From Desulfuromonadaceae bacterium (lineage in GTDB: Bacteria; Desulfobacterota; Desulfuromonadia; Geobacterales; Pseudopelobacteraceae), in the NCBI GenBank assembly GCA_028712075.1, contig JAQTQX010000003.1, positions 186,001-250,000 on the forward strand: DNA of 64,000 nucleotides. The letters are read 5' to 3'. Each line of letters opens with the position of its first letter. The first letter of the stretch is position 1. Shown here piece by piece: positions 47,742-56,703 of the stretch. Under the pieces are notes generated by a model. That model did not search any database. It was given only the letters and a program-made list of their open reading frames with translations, and had not been told where the DNA came from. Made by a program: the position numbers and the translations under genes.

Positions 47742-48515
47742 ATGAACAAATTTAACGAAGCAACACCAGGCTCACGTGTTGGTGAATGGGCACCTTACAG
47801 CTACAACATCGGCACCGGCTGCCAAAATATCTGTAAATATTGCTACGGGCGCGATATTGCGCTCCAGTTTGGCGGAATCTCTGATAGAGCGCAGTGGGTA
47901 CATGAAAAGGTACATCATTCAAAACTTGATATCAGCGAAAAAGCTGACGGTATTGTGATGTTCCCCAGTATGCATGACGTTAATGACAATAACTTGATAG
48001 CATATATGACTACCCTCAAAAACATCCTAGAAGCCGGAAATAGTGTGCTGATCGTGTCAAAACCTCGATTAAACTGTATTCAGTCAATATGCGACTCTTC
48101 GAACGATTATAAGGATCAGATTCTTTTCCGGTTTACCATTGGCAGCTTAAACGAAGATGTCTGCAAATTTTGGGAGCCGGGCGCCCCAAACCCCCAGGCG
48201 CGAATCGCTGCACTAAAACATGCTTTTGATGCCGGTTATCAGACCAGCGTGAGTGCGGAGCCGATGCTTGAGGGATACCGGGAAGCTATCACCCTCTACG
48301 ACACCCTTGAGCCTTATGTTACTGATACGATCTGGTTTGGTAAAATGGATGATATCGACGACAGGGTTGACGTAACAAATCCGGCTGATAAAGCTGCTGT
48401 TAAATATATTCGTGACTTTCAGAGTGACGCTAATATCAGACTACTATACGACAGCCTGAAGGATCGCTCCAAAGTCCGATGGAAAATGTCTTTGCGGAAA
48501 GTTGTTGGTATCTGA
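47742..48515 (+). CDS. Photolyase-like radical-SAM protein (SplB/DUF5131 type)
   Basis: 257 residues. The cluster motif CQNICKYC (CxxxCxxC) near residue 27 sits in YNIGTGCQNICKYCYGRDIA, as in SplB-like and phage Gp37-like radical-SAM proteins. Other segments are VMFPSMHDVN, LIVSKPRLNC, LFRFTIGSLN and VSAEPMLEGY. No methyl-accepting Cys equivalent to the fourth Cys of SplB was identified. Proteins of this kind are common on phages and integrated elements, and their reaction is unknown. A GAGG site precedes the ATG. Confidence 0.75.
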   Translation: MNKFNEATPGSRVGEWAPYSYNIGTGCQNICKYCYGRDIALQFGGISDRAQWVHEKVHHSKLDISEKADGIVMFPSMHDVNDNNLIAYMTTLKNILEAGNSVLIVSKPRLNCIQSICDSSNDYKDQILFRFTIGSLNEDVCKFWEPGAPNPQARIAALKHAFDAGYQTSVSAEPMLEGYREAITLYDTLEPYVTDTIWFGKMDDIDDRVDVTNPADKAAVKYIRDFQSDANIRLLYDSLKDRSKVRWKMSLRKVVGI

Positions 48516-48521
48516 TGTGGT

Positions 48522-48566
48522 GGCCCCGGCGATCAGTAGGTCAATGGGGCCTTACTTATTTTTACC
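48522..48566 (+). terminator. Terminator-like hairpin after the radical-SAM gene
   Basis: GGCCCC and GGGGCC pair around an 18-base loop, followed by TTACTTATTTTTA. The stem is short but GC-only, and the T-rich run is interrupted. The following 250 bp to the helicase gene hold only small inverted words (ATAGCC/GGCTAT), no gene. Confidence 0.5.
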
Positions 48567-48820
48567 CAAGGAATATTATTTCCCTATTATATTATTCTGC
48601 GGCCCACTCTGGCAGCATAACAGCGTAATACCTGACAATGCGGCTATTACGTCAAACAAACGTTGATAAATGCATGGAGGCAATGACAACAGCAGAGCAC
48701 ATCCGTATCAACCTATAGCAACCCCGTATAGCCTGATAACAGCGGTTTCAAGGCTATCAACACCAGAATCACCGCTATAGTACAAACAATACAATTTCAA
48801 CAGGAACAATAGGTATTACA

Positions 48821-50227
48821 ATGAGTTTACTTGATGATTTTAAACAACAGCCCGGAGCCAGAACATTTTACATAGGCGACCTTAACAGGAAAGCCACCAT
48901 AAAACGCCCCGTAGTACCAACATCAGCCAGACAGACAGATCCGCTTGAAGGCATCACCGTTACCGATGAATATCTGGAAGTAAAAGGACTGCTGGAATCC
49001 GGTTGTCAGCTTGTATTTGTCAACGGCAAAGCCGGAACGGGTAAATCTACGTTGATCCAGTATCTGCGGCATTCATATAAGAACAACATCGTTGTTGTCG
49101 CTCCCACCGGCGTGGCTGCTCTCAATGTTCAAGGTGTCACTCTGCATTCATATTTTCAGCTACCACCGAGAATTGTTTACGATAGCGACATCAAACGGGT
49201 TAAGGACAGGCGGCTGTATACTTGTCTGGATCTGCTGATAGTGGATGAAATCTCAATGGTTCGTGCTGATATGATTGACGCTATGGATGCGTTTCTCCGG
49301 CTGAACGGTAGGTCTCGTAATCTACCCTTTGGCGGTACTCAAATGTTGTTTGTCGGCGACCTGTTCCAGTTGCCGCCTGTTGTAAAAAAGTCGGAAGAGA
49401 AAATTCTTGATGAAAGAGGTTATTCGAGTCCGTATTTCTTTAGCGCGAAATCGTTGGCAAAGTGTCAGGCGGGAGCTATTGAGTTGACCGAGATATTCCG
49501 GCAGCGAGATCCTGAGTTTGCGTCTATGTTGAATGATATTCGTGTCGCCGAGAATCTGAAGGAGGTTATCCCGCGTATAAACGAAAGCTGCTCTTCGGAA
49601 GCCGATAACTCGATTATCACTCTCACCTGCACTAATGCCGTAGCAGACCAGATTAACATTACCGAACAGCTAAAACTCTCAAGCGACCCTAAAACTTATC
49701 ATGGTCAGATTATCGGTAAGTTTGTTGTTGAGGAGGAACGGCTACCGGCACCGCTTAACCTGGAGCTGAAAGTTGGCGCTCAAGTCATGTTCACCAAGAA
49801 CGATGAAATGAAGCGTTGGGTCAACGGTACGCTGGGAAAAGTAGTGGAGCTGCTGGATAATAATATCAAGGTTGAGCTGATTTCTGAAACGCAGGGCATA
49901 GTGGTTGATGTTCTGCCGGTAGAGTGGGAGTCGTACAAATATGAGTATGATAAAGTCACTGATAAAATAGTTCCTGCTGTTGCAGGGAGGTACATTCAGT
50001 TTCCACTGATGCTGGCCTGGGCGGTTACTATACATAAAAGCCAGGGGAAGACGCTGGAGAAGGTACGGGTTGATTTTGGCAATGGTGCTTTCGCATCTGG
50101 GCAGGTTTATGTGGCGTTGAGCCGGTGTCGGTCGTTAGCAGATATCCGGTTGTCCCGTCCGATCAAGATCAGCGAGGTGAAATGTGATCCTGTTATATTG
50201 AGGTTCAGCCAGGCACTGAATCCGTGA
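48821..50227 (+). CDS. PIF1/RecD-like superfamily 1 DNA helicase
   Basis: 468 residues. Motif I is FVNGKAGTGKSTLIQYL, motif Ia VVAPTGVAALNVQG with THS-type TLHSYFQLPP, motif II LLIVDEISMVRADM, motif III LFVGDLFQLPPV, then LTEIFRQRDPEF. The C-terminal motifs are AWAVTIHKSQGKTLEKVRVD and QVYVALSRCRSLADIRL. These are the marks of PIF1-type 5-prime-to-3-prime helicases. It lies alone in the element with 250 bp before and 410 bp after. The space after it (50228-50649) holds no gene I can support. Confidence 0.9.
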   Translation: MSLLDDFKQQPGARTFYIGDLNRKATIKRPVVPTSARQTDPLEGITVTDEYLEVKGLLESGCQLVFVNGKAGTGKSTLIQYLRHSYKNNIVVVAPTGVAALNVQGVTLHSYFQLPPRIVYDSDIKRVKDRRLYTCLDLLIVDEISMVRADMIDAMDAFLRLNGRSRNLPFGGTQMLFVGDLFQLPPVVKKSEEKILDERGYSSPYFFSAKSLAKCQAGAIELTEIFRQRDPEFASMLNDIRVAENLKEVIPRINESCSSEADNSIITLTCTNAVADQINITEQLKLSSDPKTYHGQIIGKFVVEEERLPAPLNLELKVGAQVMFTKNDEMKRWVNGTLGKVVELLDNNIKVELISETQGIVVDVLPVEWESYKYEYDKVTDKIVPAVAGRYIQFPLMLAWAVTIHKSQGKTLEKVRVDFGNGAFASGQVYVALSRCRSLADIRLSRPIKISEVKCDPVILRFSQALNP

Positions 50228-50649
50228 TGCTACCAGAGTCCACAACAAACCCGACTACTCTCTACAACTCCCTTCGCTGGGAGAGTCGCGACTGATACAA
50301 GTATGCATAGTGTTTGCGGAAGAAGAAAAACATTAATTTCCAGGTGGTTCGGCTTTGGTAGTGAGTGGTAGGCTTACTGCGAAGGTGCCTTAACAGACAG
50401 CGTATGGTATCAACCATCCGAACCGGCAATCAAAATATTGGTAAAATGACGTATCTTGTCGCTATCATCATATACAATTTGGAAAAACCGGATTGTTCTG
50501 GATAAAGTATAGCGGAAGTCAAGTATCACGCCAATGCCATAGTATTAACAGCGGGGCTGTTTTTAATGAAAACCCTTATCCTGTGGATATTTAGCGATCT
50601 TTCTGATAGAACTAACTGGATTTTTTAAGACAAAATTGTGCAGGTAACC

Positions 50650-53055
50650 ATGACCTCAAAAAAAGCCCTGTCAGAACGAGATATCTGCACACAGTTCATC
50701 GTGCCCGCCTTGAAAAAGGCTGGGTGGGATATTGAGCGCCAGGTACGGGAAGAGGTGTTCTTCACTGATGGCCGTATCTATGTCAGAGGAACCAGCTCAG
50801 CTCGCGGTAGTCGCAAACGTGCCGATTTCATTCTTTATTACAAACCCAATATTCCTATCGCTGTCATAGAAGCCAAAGACAATGGTCACTTTGTTGGCGC
50901 TGGCATGCAGCAGGCGCTAGGATATGCCACAATCCTTGATATTCCAGTGGCGTTTAGCTCCAACGGTGATGGTTTTGTGGAGCATGACCGAACAGCATCT
51001 ACCGGCGAAGTTGAACGTAATCTCACAATGGATGAATTCCCCAGCCCAGAAGAACTTTGGCAGCGTTACATGAAATACAAAGGCATCGACTCACCGCAAC
51101 AAGAGCAGATTGCCTCGTTCGATTACTTTTTTGACGGGTCGGGTCGCGCACCGCGCTACTATCAGCAAATTGCTATCAATCGTACTGTTGAGGCGATTGC
51201 TAAAGGACAGGACCGCATACTGCTGGTTATGGCCACCGGCACTGGTAAAACCTACACAGCCTTTCAGATCATCCACCGTCTCTGGAAGAGTGGCACCAAG
51301 AAACGTATTCTTTTCCTGGCTGACCGCAATGCTCTAATTGATCAGACCAAGCGTGGTGACTTCAAACATTTCAAAGACCGGATGACCGTAATCCGGAAAA
51401 AGAACATCGACAAAGCTTTTGAAATTTACCTCGCTCTCTACCAGGGCCTAACCAACTACGATGAAGATACTGACGCCTACCGTGAGTTCAGCCCGGATTT
51501 TTTTGATCTGATTGTAATTGACGAATGTCACCGTGGCAGTGCTGCCACTGATAGTGCCTGGCGTGTAATTCTGGATTACTTCAAGAATGCAACTCAGATT
51601 GGCCTTACCGCAACTCCCAAAGAAACTAACACTACGTCCAATATCGAATATTTCCGTGAGCCGGTTTATACCTATTCGCTCAAGCAGGGTATAGAAGACG
51701 GCTTTCTTGCACCTTACAAAGTCATCCGTGTCGGCATAAACGTTGATCTGGAAGGTTGGCGACCGGAAGAAGGCATGCGAGATACTGATGGTAATCTGAT
51801 AGATGATCGTTTGTATAATACCAAGGATTTTGACCGCAACCTGGTTCTCGATGAACGGACAAAAACAGTCGCCAGAAAAGTAACTGAATTCCTCAAAAAG
51901 ACTAATCCGTTCGACAAGACCATTGTCTTCTGTGTTGACATCGAACATGCAACCCGTATGCGGCAGGCTCTGGCCAACGCCAATCCCGAAGAGGTTCTGA
52001 AAAACTACAAGTATGTCATGAAAATTACCGGCGATGATGACGAAGGAAAGCGTGAGCTGGATAACTTCATCAATCCTGAAGAGCCGTATCCGGTGATTGC
52101 CACTACATCAAAGCTCATGACTACTGGCGTAGACGCTCAAACCTGCAAGCTGATCGTTCTCGATTCCAATATCAACTCAATGACCGAGTTCAAACAGATC
52201 ATTGGGCGTGGCACCCGTATCAACGAAGAGTTTGGCAAGCGGTACTTCACCATTATGGATTTCCGTAACGTGACAGATCACTTTGCTGATCCTGATTTTG
52301 ATGGTGATCCGGTAATGGTGAAACAGGTCTCGGCTGATGATGAATTGACGGAAACCGATATCCATCCTGACGATGAGCTGGTCATTGACAATGAAACCGG
52401 AGAAGAGATTCGATTCGATGATGACAAGCGAGAGGCGACGTATGACCGTCCCGAGATCATCGGAGGCGGCGGCATTGTGGCAGAGCCTCAGGCCAAGATA
52501 TATGTTGCCGGTATTGATGTCTCCGTTCTCAATGAACGGGTACAATATCTCGGCACCAATGGAAAATTAACCACTGGTAGCTTGAAAGAGTATACACGAA
52601 ACGGCCTTTTACAAGAGTTCCGCACACTCGATGCTTTTCTGGCCCGCTGGAACAGTACAGAAAAGAAAAAAGCGCTGATCGACCAGTTAGCCGAGCATGA
52701 TGTAATTCTGGAAAATCTTCAGGATGATATAAAGAAAGATCTGGATCTTTTCGATCTCATCTGTCACATCGCTTGGGACCGCCCTGCACTTACCAGAAGA
52801 GAAAGAGCTGAGCAGGTAACGAAACGGGATTACTTCACCAAGTATGGTGACAAAGCCCGTCAGGTACTACAGGCGTTGCTGGAAAAATATGCCAAAGATG
52901 GCATTGAAAATATCGAAGAGATGAAGGTACTGACCATCGATCCTTTCAAGTCAATCGGTACACCGGCAGAGATCGTCAATCTCTTCGGCGGTAAGGGACA
53001 GTACCAGTCAGCTGTGAAAGAACTGGAAAATGAAATTTACAGGATGGCGGTATAA
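50650..53055 (+). CDS. hsdR: Type I restriction enzyme R subunit
   Basis: 801 residues from the ATG at 50650; a GTG at 50638 is an alternative. The N-terminal nuclease domain has the PD-(D/E)xK line IPIAVIEAKDNGHFVGAGMQ with Glu and Lys at about 74 and 76. The motor has ATGTGKTYTAFQII near 195, VIDECHRGS near 290 and LTATPKETNTTS, then TTGVDAQTCKLIVLD and IIGRGTRINEEFGK. The C-terminal part matches the EcoEI_R type. It cuts unmodified DNA after translocation. The stop is directly followed by hsdM. Confidence 0.95.
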   Translation: MTSKKALSERDICTQFIVPALKKAGWDIERQVREEVFFTDGRIYVRGTSSARGSRKRADFILYYKPNIPIAVIEAKDNGHFVGAGMQQALGYATILDIPVAFSSNGDGFVEHDRTASTGEVERNLTMDEFPSPEELWQRYMKYKGIDSPQQEQIASFDYFFDGSGRAPRYYQQIAINRTVEAIAKGQDRILLVMATGTGKTYTAFQIIHRLWKSGTKKRILFLADRNALIDQTKRGDFKHFKDRMTVIRKKNIDKAFEIYLALYQGLTNYDEDTDAYREFSPDFFDLIVIDECHRGSAATDSAWRVILDYFKNATQIGLTATPKETNTTSNIEYFREPVYTYSLKQGIEDGFLAPYKVIRVGINVDLEGWRPEEGMRDTDGNLIDDRLYNTKDFDRNLVLDERTKTVARKVTEFLKKTNPFDKTIVFCVDIEHATRMRQALANANPEEVLKNYKYVMKITGDDDEGKRELDNFINPEEPYPVIATTSKLMTTGVDAQTCKLIVLDSNINSMTEFKQIIGRGTRINEEFGKRYFTIMDFRNVTDHFADPDFDGDPVMVKQVSADDELTETDIHPDDELVIDNETGEEIRFDDDKREATYDRPEIIGGGGIVAEPQAKIYVAGIDVSVLNERVQYLGTNGKLTTGSLKEYTRNGLLQEFRTLDAFLARWNSTEKKKALIDQLAEHDVILENLQDDIKKDLDLFDLICHIAWDRPALTRRERAEQVTKRDYFTKYGDKARQVLQALLEKYAKDGIENIEEMKVLTIDPFKSIGTPAEIVNLFGGKGQYQSAVKELENEIYRMAV

Positions 53056-54489
53056 ATGAAAAACATCGGTTCAATCATCAAACGATTACAGAATACCATG
53101 CGTAAGGATCAAGGCGTTTCCGGCGATGCCCAGCGCATTGAGCAGTTGGGGTGGATGATTACCCTGAAGATACTTGACGATAAAGATAAGGAGCTGGAGA
53201 TTCTGCAAGAGAAGTACATATCACCCATTCCGCCAGCAGTTCAGTGGCGGACTTGGGCTGCCGACTCTGAAGGAATGACTGGCGATGAACTGAAAGAGTT
53301 TATTGACCAGAAGCTTTTTCCTGCTCTGAATAATTTGGATATATCTACCGGCAACAAACGTGCTCTCATTATCCGTGAGATATTTGAGGGAACGAACAAC
53401 TACATGAAGAACGGCACCATCATACGCCAGGTATTGAACGAGCTGAATCAGATAGATTTTAATTCTTCCGAAGATCGTCACATCTTTGGTGACATTTACG
53501 AAACGATCCTCCGCGACCTGCAAAGCGCTGGCAACTACGGTGAATTCTACACGCCCCGCGCATTGACTGAGTTCATGACCGCTATCATTAACCCCCGTTT
53601 GGGGGAAAAGGTGCTCGATCCTGCCTGCGGTACAGGCGGCTTTCTCACCTGTGCTATCGAAAATATCCGTAAGCAGGACGTAAAAAATGTGGAGGACCTG
53701 CAAATCCTTCAGGCCAATATCCACGGCATGGAGTTCAAACCGCTCCCGTTTATGCTCAGCGTCACCAACCTGATTCTGCATGATATCGAAGTGCCAAATG
53801 TTGACTACACCGACAGCCTTAATCGTGAGTACACCAGCATCGGTGCCAAGGATCGGGTTGATGTGATACTTGCCAATCCGCCATTTGGAGCTTCTGTTAC
53901 TGATGGCGTTGAAACTAACTTTCCACTTAACTATCGGACGACTGAAAGCGCAGACCTGTTTCTGCTCTTGATGATTCGCTACCTGAAAGACGGTGGGCGT
54001 GCTGCCATTATTCTGCCTGATGGATCGTTAACCGGTGATGGAGTCAAGCAGCGTATCCGACAGCATTGGCTGGACTCCTGTAATCTGCATACAATTGTGC
54101 GGCTTCCTAACTCAGTTTTTCAGCCATATGCCGGTGTCGCAACGAGCCTACTATTTTTCACAAAAGGTGAGCAGACGAAAGAAATTTGGTATTGGCAACA
54201 CCAACTTTTAGATGGGGTCAAATCCTATTCCAAGACCAAACCGATTCAAAGTAGTGAGTTCGATACCTTGAAAGCTTGGTGGGGAAATAGAGAAGAAAAT
54301 GGGCAGGCATGGCGTGTTTCAATTGATACCTTGACCGCCAACGGCTTTAACCTGGACAGTAAAAATCCTCATATCAAAGAGACTTGCCACACACATACTA
54401 GCGATGAACTGCTTGAGTTGCTGCACCTGTCATTGCAGAAGAGTGATGATTCACTGCAGACGCTGCGCAAGGAGTTGGCGCGTGGATAA
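53056..54489 (+). CDS. hsdM: Type I restriction-modification DNA methyltransferase subunit
   Basis: 477 residues. The SAM motif is VLDPACGTGGFLTCAIENI near 188 and the adenine-N6 catalytic motif is NPPFG (VILANPPFGASV) near 275. The N-terminal helical HsdM_N domain (IIKRLQNTMRKDQ) and YGEFYTPRALTEFM are present, so it is a complete N6-adenine methylase subunit. It starts on the base after the hsdR stop and overlaps hsdS by eight bases, showing a coupled operon. Confidence 0.96.
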   Translation: MKNIGSIIKRLQNTMRKDQGVSGDAQRIEQLGWMITLKILDDKDKELEILQEKYISPIPPAVQWRTWAADSEGMTGDELKEFIDQKLFPALNNLDISTGNKRALIIREIFEGTNNYMKNGTIIRQVLNELNQIDFNSSEDRHIFGDIYETILRDLQSAGNYGEFYTPRALTEFMTAIINPRLGEKVLDPACGTGGFLTCAIENIRKQDVKNVEDLQILQANIHGMEFKPLPFMLSVTNLILHDIEVPNVDYTDSLNREYTSIGAKDRVDVILANPPFGASVTDGVETNFPLNYRTTESADLFLLLMIRYLKDGGRAAIILPDGSLTGDGVKQRIRQHWLDSCNLHTIVRLPNSVFQPYAGVATSLLFFTKGEQTKEIWYWQHQLLDGVKSYSKTKPIQSSEFDTLKAWWGNREENGQAWRVSIDTLTANGFNLDSKNPHIKETCHTHTSDELLELLHLSLQKSDDSLQTLRKELARG

Positions 54490-55771
54490 ATGGAAACGAG
54501 CCAGAATTGGTGATCTCTGTCAGATTATGAAAGGAGAAATAGGACTTGCGAGCGCTACACCTGGTCCATATCCACTCGTTGCTACCGGTGCTGACAGAAG
54601 ATCATGTGATTCATGGCAATTTGATACGGAAGCAGTTTGTATTCCACTAGTATCTTCAACTGGTCATGGCAAAAAATCACTAAATTATGTCCACTATCAG
54701 TCGGGGAAGTTTGCCGTTGGTACTATCTTGGCAGCAGTTATCCCTAAAGATCCGGGCATCATAATCGCTAGATTTGTGCACCTTTATCTTTCTCACTTTA
54801 AGGATACGGTGCTTGTTCCACTAATGAAAGGAGCCGCTAACGTCAGCTTGTCGATGAAGGAAATTGCTTCCGTTGAGATTCCAGTGCCACCTTTGGATAT
54901 TCAACAAAAACTTATCAACCTGATTTCGATGATCGAGAATGAACACCGTGAACTGATTGAAGAAACTAATCATCAAGTAGGCTTGTTGAAACAGCTTCGC
55001 CAAGCAGTGATTCAAGAGGCAATTGAAGGAAAGCTAACGTCAGGATGGCGTAAACAACATCCTGTCGCAGATGGCGATCCTCAGTCTGACGCTGTGGCGT
55101 TACTTCAACAAATAAAAGATGAACCAGTTGTTAGCGAGAGGAGTCAACGAAAACCGGACAGGTCATCGTTATGCAATCAATATGCAAGTTCGCTTGAACT
55201 ACCCAAAGGATGGGTCTGGGTAAAATTCGGTGAATTAATTTATTGCTACAGAGGTCACAACCCGCCAAAAACGGATTTTAAATACGAACCAAAAGAAGGA
55301 TACGTAAGATTTATACAAATAACTGATTTTAAAACCGATAATAGTGCAGTGTATGTTCCAGAATCAAAAAGTTTGAAGTATGTTAAGCGTGGCGAAATTA
55401 TTATGGCGGCTTATCGTCATATTGGTAAATTGTCAAGAGACGTTGAAGGAGCCTTCAATGTAGCATTATGCAAGATTATGGAATTACATCCAATGAATAG
55501 AACTTATATTGAGAAGCTAATTGGTACTAGCTACATCAAGGGTGAGCTGCTTAAAGCTTCAGGTCGTGCACATATACCATCTATGCATACGGACCACTTA
55601 TTGTCATTAGTAGTCCCACTCCCGCCGCTCGCCGAACAGCAGGCCATCGTAGATCGTGTGGATTGCCTCATGGCCACTATTGATGAACTGGAAGAACAGG
55701 TCGCAGATCGAAAGGAGCAGGCACAACTGTTGATGCAGACGGTGCTGCGTGAGGCGTTTGACGAGTCGTAA
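54482..55771 (+). CDS. hsdS: Type I restriction-modification specificity subunit
   Basis: 429 residues from a GTG at 54482, eight bases after AAGGAG, inside the end of hsdM. It has two target-recognition domains (about 1-140 and 200-360), each followed by a conserved helical spacer: VEIPVPPLDIQQKLINLISM and VVPLPPLAEQQAIVDRVDCL. The first domain is unusually short and starts WKRARIGDLCQIMKG. Specificity cannot be predicted by eye. Domain 2 has lower GC than domain 1, as expected when target-recognition domains recombine. Confidence 0.93.
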   Translation: MDKWKRARIGDLCQIMKGEIGLASATPGPYPLVATGADRRSCDSWQFDTEAVCIPLVSSTGHGKKSLNYVHYQSGKFAVGTILAAVIPKDPGIIIARFVHLYLSHFKDTVLVPLMKGAANVSLSMKEIASVEIPVPPLDIQQKLINLISMIENEHRELIEETNHQVGLLKQLRQAVIQEAIEGKLTSGWRKQHPVADGDPQSDAVALLQQIKDEPVVSERSQRKPDRSSLCNQYASSLELPKGWVWVKFGELIYCYRGHNPPKTDFKYEPKEGYVRFIQITDFKTDNSAVYVPESKSLKYVKRGEIIMAAYRHIGKLSRDVEGAFNVALCKIMELHPMNRTYIEKLIGTSYIKGELLKASGRAHIPSMHTDHLLSLVVPLPPLAEQQAIVDRVDCLMATIDELEEQVADRKEQAQLLMQTVLREAFDES

Positions 55772-55825
55772 TTAGATGTGAATTAGCTTCTCAAATACCA
55801 ATATTGAAGTATAGGAGCAGTTAAA

Positions 55826-56317
55826 ATGGCAAAATATACTGGATCTGCTGACATTTACCGAGAACTTGTCGAAGATTCTCCAGAGAATTGGTTATACGGA
55901 TTAGTGGCATTCGCCGTTATTGAAGAGCAACGTATTGAGTGGATGAAGCACTACGAAAGCCAAAACGCAAATATGCCCAGTGAAGATGAAATCAAAAAGT
56001 GGTACGAGCAACAACCGGCGAGTGTATTATTGAGAGCAAAGGGGATCGCAGAAAATGCTCTTCAAAATTATGCAACTGAAGTGCTTGAAGTGGCTAATGG
56101 CGATATCAGAACAGAAATTGAAGAGGGTATTATTGTAAGTGAGATAAAAAAGTTGGGCAGTTTTTGGCCGCAGTTTGGAGTAAATCTTGCTGGAGGCTTC
56201 GCTAGCGCGTTAATTTTTGCGGCTTTTTTGATCATAATGGCATTTTTTGTCTTGAATGATACTTCTCCTGTCGAAATAGGGAAAAAAATCAAGCCTCATA
56301 TAGAGGAGAAAAAGTAA
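55826..56317 (+). CDS. Small membrane-tethered accessory protein of the type I locus
   Basis: 163 residues. Helical, charged N-terminal part (DIYRELVEDSPENWLYG, VIEEQRIEWMKHYESQ) and one membrane helix near residues 130-152 (ALIFAAFLIIMAFFVLND). The orientation puts most of the protein in the cytoplasm. AGGAG precedes the ATG. The gene lies 54 bp after hsdS and overlaps the next small gene by one base. I recognise no named family; similar small genes are often found in restriction loci, which is a memory of context rather than a match. Confidence 0.7.
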   Translation: MAKYTGSADIYRELVEDSPENWLYGLVAFAVIEEQRIEWMKHYESQNANMPSEDEIKKWYEQQPASVLLRAKGIAENALQNYATEVLEVANGDIRTEIEEGIIVSEIKKLGSFWPQFGVNLAGGFASALIFAAFLIIMAFFVLNDTSPVEIGKKIKPHIEEKK

Positions 56318-56562
56318 TGAAAAAATCAGAGGTAACAAGTAAACGGGCTGCCTCGGCAGCGTCCATCGTTCTTCGGAGTGAGAGTTCAAGCAAGACTGCA
56401 AAGTCCGCTGCGGGATCAGCCCTTTCTCAAAGAAAGGCACCTGAAAAAGTCACATCAACAATGGCTGCAACTGCCGCATCCAAAACACTTCACAGTAGTG
56501 CTTCAAGTAAGAAGGCGAAAACATCTGCTGGTTCAGCATTGACGCAGAAACCTAAAAAATAG
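56317..56562 (+). CDS. 81-residue protein of two tandem Ser/Ala/Lys repeats
   Basis: Two copies of a roughly 36-residue unit: TSKRAASAASIVLRSESSSK with TAKSAAGSALSQ, and TSTMAATAASKTLHSSASSK with KAKTSAGSALTQ. About two thirds of the positions are identical. The composition (Ala, Ser, Lys) predicts basic amphipathic helices. It starts one base inside the previous stop codon with GAGGAG upstream. I do not know its function; binding to DNA or to another component is possible. Confidence 0.7.
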   Translation: MKKSEVTSKRAASAASIVLRSESSSKTAKSAAGSALSQRKAPEKVTSTMAATAASKTLHSSASSKKAKTSAGSALTQKPKK

Positions 56563-56703
56563 AAAATACTAAAATGCCGCATCGTACATGGTGGTTGGCA
56601 GTGGATGGATCACAGAGCTGGCTAAACCGACATTGAGTCAAACTACATTATGTAACCACGACTCTCATGTTGAGCCTGCAAGAAATGAAAAGGAGAATGT
56701 ATT

